Shown here piece after piece: positions 28,604 to 38,006 of a DNA stretch of 64,000 nucleotides. The stretch is from positions 372,001 to 436,000 of the forward strand of contig CP074402.1 in the NCBI GenBank assembly GCA_018388625.1, given 5' to 3'. Numbering within the stretch: position 1 is the stretch's first letter; each line of letters starts with the position of its first letter. A program made the position numbers and the translations under genes. The stretch is from Nocardiopsis eucommiae. Lineage in GTDB: Bacteria > Actinomycetota > Actinomycetes > Streptosporangiales > Streptosporangiaceae. The notes below the pieces were generated by a model. It did not search any database, had not been told where the DNA came from, and was given only the letters and a program-made list of their open reading frames with translations.

Positions 28604-29266
28604 ATGGTCTCCGACATCTTCGCCGTCAGCGCTTCCTGGTCACGGTCCGTGATCGAGTTCGCCGACGGGCTCGACCCCTGGATGCAGACGGCCGCGGAAT
28701 GGGGCACCGACCTGTTCCTCGGTGTGTTCGCGATCCTCTTCCTCATGGCCTGGTGGCGCGCGCGGTCCGTCAGCTCGCGCCTGGTCGGCCTGGCCCTCTT
28801 CGCGCCGGTCGCCACGGTCATCGCCTACGCGGTCAGCCGGACCATCAAGTCGTTCTTCGAACAGCTGCGCCCCTGCCAGGCCATGACGGACCTGAACACC
28901 ATCGCCACGTGCGACCCGATCGGTGACTGGTCCTTCCCGAGCAACCACGCCGCCATCGCCGGTGCCGCGGCCGCCGCCGTGATCGTCGCCTGGCGCCGCT
29001 TCGCCGTCGTCGCGGCCGTCTTCGCCGTCCTGGAGGCCTTCTCCCGGGTCTTCGTCGGCGCCCACTACCCCCACGACGTGACCGTGGGCCTCCTGGTCGG
29101 CGCCCTCGTCGCCACCCTGGTCTCCCTGCTGGCCGCCCGCCCGATGACCGCCGTCGTCGACAAACTGGCCCAGAACGACCACCTGCGCCCCCTGCTGCTC
29201 ACCGAGGACGCGGCCCACGGCCCCCAGGCCGAGCGGACCCGCGAGAACGCCCACAGCGACGCCTGA
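28604..29266 (+). CDS. PAP2-family membrane phosphatase
   Basis: 220 residues, about five membrane segments. All three phosphatase motifs are present: KSFFEQLRPC (KxxxxxxRP), FPSNHAA (PSxH) and SRVFVGAHYPHDVTVG (SRxxxxxHxxxD). It likely dephosphorylates undecaprenyl pyrophosphate or another lipid phosphate at the outer membrane face. The ATG (MVSDIFAVSASWSRSV) has TGGAGAGAG upstream. Confidence 0.9.
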   Translation: MVSDIFAVSASWSRSVIEFADGLDPWMQTAAEWGTDLFLGVFAILFLMAWWRARSVSSRLVGLALFAPVATVIAYAVSRTIKSFFEQLRPCQAMTDLNTIATCDPIGDWSFPSNHAAIAGAAAAAVIVAWRRFAVVAAVFAVLEAFSRVFVGAHYPHDVTVGLLVGALVATLVSLLAARPMTAVVDKLAQNDHLRPLLLTEDAAHGPQAERTRENAHSDA

Positions 29267-29280
29267 CCCTTCCTCCCCTC

Positions 29281-29315
29281 CACGTGTGCCCCGTCCCCCC
29301 GGCGGGGCACACGTG
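29281..29315 (+). terminator. Terminator after the PAP2 gene
   Basis: Thirteen-base perfect arms (29281-29293 and 29303-29315) with a nine-base C-rich loop, 15 bases after the stop. Confidence 0.8.
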
Positions 29316-29517
29316 CGTCCGGGGTGGAATCGGGCCGGACGGCGGGTGAGACCCCTCTCAACGGTGGCCGCCCTCGGCGTGGGGGACCGGCGTCCACCGG
29401 CTGGTGCGGGTGCTCCTGCGGGACTGAGGGCGTGCCACGACCGGTACCGGAGGGGGCCGCGAGCGTTGCGGGGCGGGTCACGGTCACGGGGGAGAGCGCA
29501 GCTGACACACTGGTGAG

Positions 29518-30819
29518 GTGGGTACTCAACAGACTTCAGCAGAGCTCTTCCAGCGGGCGGCCGCCGTCGTTCCCGGCGGCGTGAACTCGCCCGTGCGCGC
29601 CTTCGGGGCGGTCGGCGGCACCCCGCCGTTCTTCGTCAAGGGCGAAGGCCCCTACCTCACGGACTCCGACGGTCGCCAGTACGTCGACCTCGTCTGCTCG
29701 TGGGGGCCGCTCGTCCTCGGGCACGCCGCCCCGAGCGTGGTCGAGGCCCTCCACGGCGCCGTCGCGGCCGGGACCTCCTACGGCGCCCCGACCCCCGGTG
29801 AGGTCGAGCTCGCGGAGCTGATCGTCGAGCGCACCCCCGTGGAGAAGGTCCGCCTGGTCAACTCCGGGACCGAGGCCACCATGTCCGCGATCCGCCTCGC
29901 GCGCGGGTTCACCGGGCGCAGCAAGATCATCAAGTTCGCGGGCAACTACCACGGCCACGTCGACGCCCTCCTGGCCGCCGCCGGTTCCGGCCTGGCCACG
30001 TTCGCCCTGCCGGACTCCCCGGGGGTCACCGGAGCCAGCGCCGCCGACACCCTGGTGCTCCCCTACAACGACGTCGAGGCCGTGGAGCGGGCCTTCGCCG
30101 AGCACGGCGACGAGATCGCCTGCGTCATCGCGGAGGCCTGCCCCGCCAACATGGGCGTGGTCCCGCCCAGGGCCGGGTTCAACGCCCGCCTCAAGGAGAT
30201 CGCGCACGCCCACGGGGCCCTGCTGGTCCTCGACGAGGTCCTCACCGGCTTCCGCGTCAGCGCCTCCGGCTGGTTCGGCCTGGAGGGCGTGACCCCCGAC
30301 CTCATGACCTTCGGCAAGGTCATGGGCGGCGGCCTGCCCGCCGCGGCCTTCGGCGGACGCGCCGAGATCATGGACCGCCTCGCCCCGAACGGCCCCGTGT
30401 ACCAGGCGGGGACGCTCTCCGGGAACCCGCTGGCCACGGCGGCGGGCCTGGCCACGCTGCGGGGCGCCACACCCGAGGTCTACGCGCACATCGACCGGGT
30501 CTCCGCCCAGGTCGAGAGCGAGATCTCCAAGGCGCTCGCCGCCGAGGGCGTGACCCACCGCATCCAGGGCGGCGGCAACCTGTTCACGGTCTTCTTCACC
30601 GACCGCGAGGTCACCGACTTCGACAGCGCCCGCACGACGGACACCAAGGTGTTCGCCGCGTTCTTCCACTCCATGCTCGAACAGGGCGTCTACCTGCCGC
30701 CCGCCGCGTTCGAGGCGTGGTTCTTCTCCTCCGCGCACGACGAGGCCGCCGTCGGCAGGGTGATCGACGCCCTGCCCGCGGCCGCCCGGGCCGCGGCACA
30801 GGCCCAGTCCCAGGGCTGA
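29518..30819 (+). CDS. hemL: Glutamate-1-semialdehyde 2,1-aminomutase
   Basis: 433 residues; converts glutamate-1-semialdehyde to 5-aminolevulinate using [23 protein letters not shown] is the family N-terminus; the PLP lysine is in [19 protein letters not shown], and [17 protein letters not shown] binds the cofactor phosphate. GTG start; a weak GGTGAG lies upstream. It completes the C5 route with hemA (18.6 kb) but stands 6 kb from hemB, separated by signalling and membrane genes. Confidence 0.96.
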   Translation: MGTQQTSAELFQRAAAVVPGGVNSPVRAFGAVGGTPPFFVKGEGPYLTDSDGRQYVDLVCSWGPLVLGHAAPSVVEALHGAVAAGTSYGAPTPGEVELAELIVERTPVEKVRLVNSGTEATMSAIRLARGFTGRSKIIKFAGNYHGHVDALLAAAGSGLATFALPDSPGVTGASAADTLVLPYNDVEAVERAFAEHGDEIACVIAEACPANMGVVPPRAGFNARLKEIAHAHGALLVLDEVLTGFRVSASGWFGLEGVTPDLMTFGKVMGGGLPAAAFGGRAEIMDRLAPNGPVYQAGTLSGNPLATAAGLATLRGATPEVYAHIDRVSAQVESEISKALAAEGVTHRIQGGGNLFTVFFTDREVTDFDSARTTDTKVFAAFFHSMLEQGVYLPPAAFEAWFFSSAHDEAAVGRVIDALPAAARAAAQAQSQG

Positions 30820-30850
30820 CCCGACCCGCACCTCGGAAGGATCCTCCACC

Positions 30851-31486
30851 ATGACCACGACCACCGTCGTCCACCTGCTCCGGCACGGTGAGGTGTACAA
30901 CCCCGAGAAGGTCCTCTACGGCCGACTCCCCGACTACCACCTGAGCGACCAGGGGCAGCGGATGGCGGAGATGGCCGCCGACTGGTTCGAGGGCCACGAC
31001 ATCGCCGCCCTGTACTCGTCGCCGCTGGACCGTACCCAGGAGACCGCCGTCCCGCTCCAGAAGGCGTTCGACCTCCCGGTGACCCTGGACGACCGGCTCA
31101 TCGAGGCGGCCAACAAGTTCGAGGGGATGGCGCTGTCCTCCAAGTCGGCGCGCGACCCGCAGGTGCTCAGGCGCCTGTACAACCCCTTCCGGCCCTCGTG
31201 GGGCGAGCCGTACCAGGACATCGTCAACCGGATGGTCGAGGTCATCAAGGTCGTCCGACGGGCCGCCTGGGGACGTGAGGCCGTGTGCGTCAGCCACCAG
31301 CTCCCGATCTGGATGTCCCGCCGGGCCGCCGAGGGCAGGCGCCTGTGGCACCGGCCGGACCTGCGGGAATGTAACCTCGCCAGTGTCACGTCGCTGACCT
31401 TCGCGGATCAGCGACTGGCCAGTGTCAGCTACGCCGAACCGGCCGCCGTCCTCTACGGCGAGGGTCCGTCTCTTCCCGGGGCGTGA
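30851..31486 (+). CDS. Histidine phosphatase (phosphoglycerate-mutase-like) family protein
   Basis: 211 residues. The catalytic RHG motif is in VVHLLRHGEVYNPEKVLYGR, the second histidine in CVSHQLPIWMS. It lacks the length of GpmA (a true copy is at 50.1 kb), so it is probably a small-molecule or phospho-protein phosphatase. In streptomycetes the gene after hemL is the same, followed by cytochrome c maturation genes (from memory); here those are not next. AAGGAT lies upstream of the ATG. Confidence 0.85.
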   Translation: MTTTTVVHLLRHGEVYNPEKVLYGRLPDYHLSDQGQRMAEMAADWFEGHDIAALYSSPLDRTQETAVPLQKAFDLPVTLDDRLIEAANKFEGMALSSKSARDPQVLRRLYNPFRPSWGEPYQDIVNRMVEVIKVVRRAAWGREAVCVSHQLPIWMSRRAAEGRRLWHRPDLRECNLASVTSLTFADQRLASVSYAEPAAVLYGEGPSLPGA

Positions 31487-31706
31487 TCCGCCCGGGTTGC
31501 CCGTAGCGGTAAGCTGGGCCCACGGGTGCGGTAGACGTGTGTACCAGTGACCGTCGTCCTCCCCGGGGCCCGCCCCGGTCGCACCGGCCACCCGCGCTGC
31601 GCGCGCGTGTGCCCGGGCGAGCCCAGCAACCGCATCCGAGCCAGCAGGTGTTCGTCACCAGTGGTTCGGCATGTCCGTACTCACTCGTCAGCGAGAAGGT
31701 GATCCC

Positions 31707-31805
31707 ATGGGTTCCGTCATCAAGAAGCGCCGCAAGCGGATGGCGAAGAAGAAGCACCGCAAGCTGCTCAAGCGCACGCGTGTGGCGCGTCGCAACAAGA
31801 AGTAG
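31707..31805 (+). CDS. Small ribosomal protein bS22 (AURKAIP1/COX24 domain)
   Basis: Only 32 residues: [20 protein letters not shown] followed by [12 protein letters not shown], more than half Lys or Arg. This is the actinobacterial bS22 protein, which binds rRNA in the small subunit. AAGGTG lies upstream of the ATG. It stands alone between a 220 bp and a 229 bp gap. Too short to be caught by usual gene-length cut-offs. Confidence 0.93.
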   Translation: MGSVIKKRRKRMAKKKHRKLLKRTRVARRNKK

Positions 31806-32034
31806 GAGCGTTCGCGACGTAGGTCGTCTCTCCGCGGGCGCGGGCGGGCCGTTGGCACGCCCCGGACGCGGAGACACTTCACTTCCCTTGCCCGGCGTCG
31901 GCCGGGGAACGGAATTTTCCGGGTGTACCACTGTTGTGACCCATGGGTCATCCTCACCGGTTCGCCTCCGACGGGGGTGAGCGGTTCGTGGCCCATCCGG
32001 ACCACCACCGTCTCCTTCCAAGGAACGTGTCTCC

Positions 32035-32969
32035 ATGGCTCGTGTCGTACTCGTCACCGGGGTCTCCAGCCCCCTCGCTGCCGGGGTCGCCCAGACCCTG
32101 AGCCAGGGACCCGGTGTGCACCGGGTGATCGGCGCGGACTCCGCTCCTCCGCCGAGCGGCACCACGGGGGTCGAGTACCAGCACGTCGACCTGCACGACG
32201 GCAGCCTGGACCGCATCGTCGCCGAGTCCGGCGCCGAACTGGTCCTGCACCTGGGCCTGGACACCGCGAACGACCCCAACCGCGAGGACAACCTCCTGGG
32301 GACCATGCGGGTCCTGGGCGCCGCCCAGCGCTCCTCCACCGTCCGGCGGCTGGTGGTGCGCTCCAGCGCCACCCTGGACGCCGACGACGCGGCCGAGGTC
32401 GAACGGCACACCCGTGGCCTCCAGCGCCGCCGCCCGGACCTGTCCGTGGCCGTCCTGAGGTTCGCCAACCTCATCGGTCCCTCCGTGGACACCCCACTCA
32501 CCCGTTACATGGACTCCCGTGTCGTGCCCACCGTCATGGGCCGCGACCCGCGCGTGCAGTTCCTGCACGAGGACGACGGAGCCGAGGCCCTCGTCCGCAT
32601 GGCGCTGAGCGACGAGACCGGCTTCTTCGACGTCTCCGGGGCCGACACGGTCCCGCTCTCCGACTGCCTGCGCCGCGTCGGCGGCCAGCGCCTCCCGGTC
32701 CCCGCACGCGGCCTCAGGGTGCTGCGCGGTGTCGCCAGGCACGGCCGGATCGACTACGCCAGCTCCAGCTCCGCCCGCGCGGTGCGCGGGGGCTGAACGC
32801 CCCGCGCCTGGACCCCGCGCCGCTGTGCCGGGCCCTGGACTGGGTGCCCTCCTACAGCTCCATCGAGGCCTTCGAGTCCTACGCGCACAGCCGGGGCGGT
32901 GCGCACCGGGGATCCGGGCTCCGTCCGATCCACGTGCTGGCCCTGGCCCGCGCCACTCTGGGCCGGTAG
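32035..32969 (+). CDS. NAD-dependent epimerase/dehydratase-like protein (frameshift near 32790)
   Basis: About 311 residues after repair, SDR extended fold. The N-terminal nucleotide-binding segment is VVLVTGVSSPLAAGVAQTLS (TGxxxxxG), followed by DLHDGSLDRIVAESGAELVL, and VLRFANLIGPSVDTPLTRYM. The usual YxxxK active site is not obvious (SSATLDADDAAEVERHTRG region), so it may be non-catalytic. The G5 run near 32786 should be G6 to join ARAVRGG to LNAPRLDPAPLC. It follows bS22, as in streptomycetes from memory. Substrate unknown. Confidence 0.82.
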
Positions 32970-33207
32970 CCTCCCCGCGTCACCCCGGGCCGGTGGCGGC
33001 CCCGTGGCTCACCGGTCGCGCATCTCGTCGGCCCAGGCCCGCGGCCCGGCCGCGAACCCCGCACGGTCCCGCTCGGGCAGTCGTTCCGTCGCGCGCCGTA
33101 GCGGCGCGGCCCGCGCCGCCACCAGGGTCTCCACCGACGTCGCGGTTAGGCTCGGTGGCAGGCACCGTGACGGGGCTCCCCGCCCCGACCGACGGAGGAG
33201 AGGCGCC

Positions 33208-33888
33208 ATGCCCAGGAACAGCCCGGAGCCGGACCGGACGGATTTCCTCGAACCCCATCCCTACGGTTACCTGTACGTCGGCGCGCGCGTGGCGCCTCCC
33301 GCACACGGCGCCCTCGTCCGGCGCGACAAGGAGCGGGAACGCGCGCTGGCGCGGTTCCGGGTGCTCGCCGACGAGCTGGAGGAGCTGCCCGCGGTGGTCG
33401 CGACCACGGTCTACGAGGCCGTGCTCATGCCGCCGCTGGAGGGCGCTCCGGGCCACGACGTCGTCCTGCTCGTCACGGTGGCGTCCCCCGACCGGCTGGC
33501 GGACGTGCTGGGCTCCGACGCCTACCGCCAGCTGGACGGCGAGCCGCTGATGACCGCGCGCAACATCCGCCGTATCGGTGTCACCGGCGACGACCCCTCG
33601 GCCACGTACCTGCTCAACCACTTCACGGCCCCGGACCCCGAGCGGGCCGTCGCGGTCTGGGAGGACCTGGCCCGCTGGTACGTCGACAAGGCGGGGGTGG
33701 ACAACTCCACCCTGCTCCAGCCGCTGGACGAGTCGCCCTACGCGCTCGTCAACCACGTACGCCTGCCCGGCGGGCCGGTGCGCTTCCTGCTCACCCAGCT
33801 CGTCAGGCCGAGCTTCCGCACGAGGGTCCGCGCGGCCCTGCGGGGCGAGGGCATGAGCGCCCTGCCCGTGTTCTACCGACGGCGCTGA
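33208..33888 (+). CDS. Hypothetical protein, possible tandem ferredoxin-like fold
   Basis: 226 residues, ATG preceded by GGAGGAG. Two internally similar halves can be seen: VATTVYEAVLMPPLEGAPGH to NIRRIG, and ATYLLNHFTAPDPERAVAV to VNHVRLPGGPVRFLL, each with a strand-helix-strand rhythm as in dimeric alpha-beta barrel or ABM proteins. I do not recognise a named family. Soluble, no signal peptide. It converges on the HAD gene. Confidence 0.75.
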   Translation: MPRNSPEPDRTDFLEPHPYGYLYVGARVAPPAHGALVRRDKERERALARFRVLADELEELPAVVATTVYEAVLMPPLEGAPGHDVVLLVTVASPDRLADVLGSDAYRQLDGEPLMTARNIRRIGVTGDDPSATYLLNHFTAPDPERAVAVWEDLARWYVDKAGVDNSTLLQPLDESPYALVNHVRLPGGPVRFLLTQLVRPSFRTRVRAALRGEGMSALPVFYRRR

Positions 33889-33970
33889 CGGCGGTGCGCC
33901 CGTGAGCGCCCGTGCGCCTCTGTCGCGTGCCAGCGCACTCCCAGGGGTACGGACCCGGCTTCCGGCGTGC

Positions 33971-34777
33971 TCAGCGCAGACTGAGCGCTCTGCGGTGTCT
34001 GACGGCGCGTACGGCCACCGCGCCGGCCACGGCGCCCGCCACGGCGGCGGGAACGGCCACCTTCAGCGCCGCCCGGTGCTTGCGGAAGTCGTGCACCGGC
34101 CACTCGTGGGTGCGCGCGTAACGGCGCAGGTCGCCGTCCGGGTTGACCGCGTGGGGGTCGCCGACCAACGACAACAGCGGCAGGTCGTTCGAGGAGTCGC
34201 TGTAGGCCGAGCAGGCAGCCAGGTCCCACCCCTCCTTGTCGGCCAGCGCGCGCACCGCCACGGCCTTGGCCGGGCCGTGCATGAGATCGCCGTTCAGCCG
34301 GCCCGTGTAGACGCCGTCGACGCACTCGGCCTCGGTGCCCAGCGCCCCGGTCAGTCCCAGACGGCGACGGATGATCTGGGCCAGCTCCACCGGGGTCGCG
34401 GTGACCAGCCACACCGGTCGGCCCGCGTCCAGGTGCTCCTGCACGAGCGCGCGCGTGCCCTCCCAGATGCGGTCGGCCATGGTGTCGTCGTAGATCTCCT
34501 CGCACAGGGTGACCAGGTCCTCGACCCCGTGACCGGCGACGAAGGCCAGGGCCGCCTCGCGCGCGGCGTTGATGTGTTCCGGCTGCTCGCTGCCGGTCAC
34601 CCGGAACACCGTCTGCCCCCACGCGAACCGCATGAGGTCCCGGGTGGTGAAGAGGTCCCTGGAGGCCAGGCCGCGGGCGAAGTGGTAGATCGACGCGCCT
34701 CGCATGAGCGTGTTGTCCACGTCGAAGAACGCGGCTCCGGGGCCGACCGGTTTCGGGGAAACGGCGTCGTGTGACAC
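33971..34777 (-). CDS. HAD-superfamily subfamily IB hydrolase with C-terminal membrane segment
   Basis: 268 residues from a GTG with CAGGAGAG upstream. HAD motif I is AAFFDVDNTLMRGASI, motif II in VWLVTATPVELAQ, motif III lysine in GPAKAVAVRALA and motif IV in ACSAYSDSSNDLPLLSLVGD. Subfamily IB enzymes dephosphorylate phosphoserine-like substrates. A C-terminal hydrophobic run (VAVPAAVAGAVAGAVAVRAV) suggests membrane attachment. Substrate unknown. Divergent from the membrane-ABM fusion. Confidence 0.88.
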   Translation of the reverse strand: MSHDAVSPKPVGPGAAFFDVDNTLMRGASIYHFARGLASRDLFTTRDLMRFAWGQTVFRVTGSEQPEHINAAREAALAFVAGHGVEDLVTLCEEIYDDTMADRIWEGTRALVQEHLDAGRPVWLVTATPVELAQIIRRRLGLTGALGTEAECVDGVYTGRLNGDLMHGPAKAVAVRALADKEGWDLAACSAYSDSSNDLPLLSLVGDPHAVNPDGDLRRYARTHEWPVHDFRKHRAALKVAVPAAVAGAVAGAVAVRAVRHRRALSLR

Positions 34778-35018
34778 GGTTCTCTCCTGGCTGTGGTGGG
34801 GGAGGCAGCCCTCCGGATGTCCGGGGTGGCGCTTCCCCGCGTACTGCGAGCTTATGACCACCCACGGGTGCCGAGCCGCGACAGGGCGAGGGCGTCAAAC
34901 CTGGTGATGAAGGTCACAGTGTAGATCGGGGTTCTGGCCTCCACTCTGCGGGATCTTCCCGGTCACCGTGCCGCCGAAGGTGCACGCGGTGCACATCCAC
35001 CCTTTGCGGTGCAGCATC

Positions 35019-36172
35019 ATGGTCGGGATGGTCACGGTAGGACTGACATTCATCAGCGCGTTGGTGGGCTGGAGCGCCACCGCCGCGCTGACCGCGTATG
35101 CCCAACGCCGTCCCAGTGTCTCCGCGATCGCCTGGCTGGTCGCGTCCCTGGGGGTGACGGTCGGCCTCAGCGCGGCGGTCATCGGGGTGCTCTTCGACTT
35201 CGGACAGGTCACCTTCCGTCTGTTCCACATCGGTGTCAGCCTCCTGGCCCCGCTCTACGCGGCCTGGGGCGCCCTGGAGTTCGCGGTCCGTTCACCCAAC
35301 GGCCGCTTCGCCGCGCGCCTCTTCGTCACCGCCCTGACCATCGTTCCCCTGGTGGTGCTCAGCGTCGACCGCATCAGCGGCCGGTTCGACGCGGCCTTCC
35401 CCCGCTGGGAGAGCACTACGACCTCATCCCTCGCGCGCTCGTCAACGGCGTGCAGGGCTTCGTCGCCGTCCTCCTCGTCCTCGCGGTCGTCGCCGTGGCG
35501 CGCCGCGGACTCCGGGGCCCCGGCCGGAGCGACCTGGCCGTGCTGGGTCTGGTCGCGCTCGCCGTGCTCCTCTCCGTCGTGGTCGGACGCATGGGGCTGG
35601 GCGTCCTCGGTCCGCTGCTGGTCCTCGGTGCCGTCTCCTCCCTCTGGGGTGCCGGGGCGCTGGCCGCCAAGCCGCGCCGCGACCCCTACGACGACGAGTA
35701 CGACGACTACTACGACGACGAGTACGACGACGAAGACGAACTCGACGACGAGCCCCAGGAGGAGCCCGTGCGCCGCAAACGCCGCAACGCCGAGAACTAC
35801 GACGACCTCTACGAGGGCGCGCCCGCCACCCCGCCCAGCAAGCTCCGCGGCGTCATCACGATCTACACGCTCGCCGACGGCCAGGGCGGCGGGTTCGACC
35901 AGCTCGCCAACGCCGTCGTGGCCGAGGTCTCCAAACGGGAACCGGACACCCTGCTGTTCGCCTCGCACACCGTTCCCAGCGCACCCCTGCAGCGCATCGT
36001 CTACGCGATCTACCGGGACGAACTCGCCCAGTCCGAGCACGAGCAGCAGCCGCACGTCATGGAGTTCACACGGCGCCTCTCCGGGCACGTGGTGGCCACC
36101 AACGTGATCGAGCTCTCCCTCTCGGGCGCCGCCGCCACGGACGGCCTCGCAGCGCTGCTGATGCCCCGCTGA
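35019..36172 (+). CDS. Membrane protein fused to an antibiotic-biosynthesis-monooxygenase-like domain (frameshift near 35406)
   Basis: About 384 residues after repair. The first about 210 hold six or seven membrane segments (GLTFISALVGWSATAALTAY, LVASLGVTVGLSAAVIGVLF, AVLLVLAVVAVARRGLRG...). A strongly acidic low-complexity linker (DPYDDEYDDYYDDEYDDEDE) then leads to an ABM-like ferredoxin-fold domain: RGVITIYTLADGQGGGFDQL, LLFASHTVPSAPLQRIVYAI, EFTRRLSGHVVATNVIELSL. Such domains bind quinones or small aromatics. The TGGG at 35406 should be TGGGG. Start ambiguous among ATGs at 35019 and 35028. Confidence 0.7.
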
Positions 36173-36413
36173 CCAGGCGTTCCACGCCGTCGTCGATCCC
36201 TCCGGCACGATCCGGGGGACCCCGTGCCGCCCGCGCCGACGCCCCGGACGCAACCAACTCCGGGCGCCCCGCGTCCCACCTCGGGTGAAGTACCCTTCCC
36301 TACAGGTTTTTCATGACCGGTGCCCGTCGGGCGCCGATGGCGTGTGACCGAGACCGGCCGGATGACCCAGCCGAGAGCCGCGCCGGAGCCAAAGAAAGTT
36401 GCTGGGAGCCCCG

Positions 36414-37110
36414 ATGCGTAAGTTCCTTGTCGTCTTCCTGATCCTGCTCGCCGCGCTCGTCGTGGTGGCGGACGTCGGAGCGCGTTCGTTCGCGCAGAGC
36501 ACCCTGGCCGGGCGTCTGGCCGACCAGATGGAGATGTCCGAGGACCCGGACGTGTCCATCGAGGGGTGGGCCTTCCTCCCCAGGTGATCAGCGGCACGTA
36601 CACCGAGGTCAACATCGAGGCCGACAGCGCCACGATGGGCGGCGTGACGGTGGAGAAGATCGAGGCCACCGCCTCCGACGTCGAGGCGCCCCTGAGCGAC
36701 CTCATGGACCAGCCCACGGTGACCGCGGGCCAGGTGGACGGTTCCTTCGTGGTGCCCTACGCCTACTTCAACCCGTACCTGCCCGAGGGCATGACCATCA
36801 CCACCGAGAACGGCGAGCCCCGCATCAACGGCGAGCTGGCCGTGCCCGAGCTGGGCCGGAGCGTCTCCGTCTCCAGCGCCGGGGAGTTCAGCGTCGACGG
36901 CGACACCCTGCACGTCACCCCGGTCGACATCGAGGTGGCGGACGTCCCCTCAACGTGGACGCCATGGTCTCGACCATGCTGACCTTCAGCGCGCAGGTGC
37001 CCGAGCTGCCCTTCGGCCTGACCGCCAAGGAGATGGAAGCCACCTCCAACGGCCTCAAGATCACCGGCACCGGCAACGACGTTCCCCTGATGGGCTCCGA
37101 GGCCGTCTGA
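36414..37110 (+). CDS. LmeA-like (DUF2993) envelope protein (two frameshifts)
   Basis: About 232 residues after repair. N-terminal membrane/signal segment (KFLVVFLILLAALVVVADVG), then a beta-rich phospholipid-binding-like domain: IEGWAFLPQVISGTYTEVNI and TVEKIEATASDVEAPLSDLM and NGELAVPELGRSVSVSSAGE. In mycobacteria LmeA binds phospholipid and helps build mannosylated glycolipids. Breaks near 36579 and 36948, each CCCC to C5. GGGAG lies before the ATG. Its stop overlaps the thioredoxin start (TGATG). Confidence 0.82.
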
Positions 37111-37431
37111 TGACCCCGGCGGCGGAGACGCTCGGCCCCGACGATCTCGGTGCCGAGCTGGGCGCGAGGGCCACCCTCGTGCAGTTCTCCAGCGCCTTCT
37201 GCCAGCCCTGCCGCGCCACCCGCCGTGTCCTGGAGGACGTGGCGGGCATGGTCGAGGGGTGGCGCACGTGGAGGTCGACGCCGAGTCCCGGCTGGACCTC
37301 GTACGTCGGCTGGAGGTCCACGGGACCCCCACGGTGTTCGTGCTGGACACCGGCGGCCGGGTGGTCCGCCGGGCCGGGGGCAGCCCCGCAAGGCCGACGT
37401 GATCGCCGCCCTGGGCGAGGCGGTGCTCTGA
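37110..37431 (+). CDS. Thioredoxin-like protein (two frameshifts)
   Basis: About 107 residues after repair. The redox site is QFSSAFCQPCRATRRVLE (CxxC). Repair near 37259 (GGGG to G5) gives EGVAHVEVDAESRLDLVRRL, and near 37379 (G5 to G6) gives VRRAGGQPRKADVIAALGEA. A cis-proline segment is GTPTVFVLDTGGRVV. Its start overlaps the LmeA-like stop by one base, indicating coupling; it may keep an envelope or cytosolic partner reduced. Confidence 0.82.
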
Positions 37432-37463
37432 CGGGCGCCCCCGCGACGCCGCCGCCACCGCTC

Positions 37464-37490
37464 CGGGCGTCCCACATCCTGGGACGCCCG
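37464..37490 (+). terminator. Terminator after the thioredoxin gene
   Basis: Eleven-base perfect arms (37464-37474, 37480-37490) with a CATCC loop, 33 bases after the stop. Confidence 0.75.
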
Positions 37491-37510
37491 TCCTGTGATC
37501 CAGGACACCC

Positions 37511-37540
37511 GTGACAAGGTCGCGGTGCGGCCTGTAGCGT
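37511..37540 (+). promoter_or_regulatory. Promoter of the sulfurtransferase leader
   Basis: A GTGACA box (37511-37516) and a TAGCGT box (37535-37540), spaced by 18 bases, lie so that transcription would begin at or beside the GTG of the leader peptide at 37548. That suggests a leaderless first ORF. Confidence 0.5.
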
Positions 37541-37547
37541 CTAGGAC

Positions 37548-37634
37548 GTGACTTCCTTGACGAGCGCGTATCTGACGAAGCGACGAGCGGTGGACTTCTG
37601 CCGCGTCGCTGCCGCGCTCTGTCCGTGTCCCTAG
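37548..37634 (+). CDS. Cysteine-containing regulatory leader peptide
   Basis: A 28-residue ORF starting at GTG: VTSLTSAYLTKRRAVDFCRV, then AAALCPCP and TAG. The core KRRAVDFCRVAAALC matches the small leader peptides seen ahead of sulfur-metabolism genes in actinobacteria. There are cysteine codons at three near-terminal positions (TGC, TGT, TGT), so ribosome progress depends on charged tRNA-Cys. A GTGACA/TAGCGT pair upstream puts the transcription start near the GTG. It is followed by about 370 bases with hairpins, then sseA. I infer cysteine-responsive attenuation. Confidence 0.75.
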   Translation: MTSLTSAYLTKRRAVDFCRVAAALCPCP

Positions 37635-38006
37635 GGCGGACGGGCCCTCCGAGCCCCCGCTCGCTCCGTGCGACCGGCCCCTTCCGCGTACGCGCTGGGA
37701 ACGACGGCGTTCACCCGTCGTTCGCCCCGGACCCCGACCACATCCGACGGTTCCCTCCCCTCCGTCGCCACCGTCGGTGACCCCGGGAACATCCTCCGTC
37801 GTACCCGGAACGGCTCGCCACCGCCGCGACCGCCCTTTCCCACGCGTAGTGCCTCTCCCGCGCCCTTCCGCGCCACCGGTGGATGTTTCGGTGGCCGTCG
37901 GGGGCGGGGAGGCCGCCCCGAAACCCCTGTTCCGGGCACCGCGCCCCCGGAACGCGACGCACCGACCGCACACGCGACACCGCACAGAAAGCACAGGAGG
38001 TTCCTC
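37635..38006 (+). promoter_or_regulatory. Long structured leader between the leader peptide and sseA
   Basis: No ORF of interest is visible in 372 bp. Two clear hairpins are a 9-base perfect stem (37699-37707 with 37715-37723) and a 7-base stem (37930-37936 with 37946-37952). These could be alternative attenuator or anti-attenuator structures. CAGGAGG, just before 38007, is the ribosome-binding site of sseA. Confidence 0.5.

Noticed and set aside
35019-36172. The ABM-like domain as evidence for a secondary-metabolite cluster.
   Set aside because: It is fused to a membrane domain and surrounded by housekeeping genes; no synthase, thioesterase cluster or transporter set is present.
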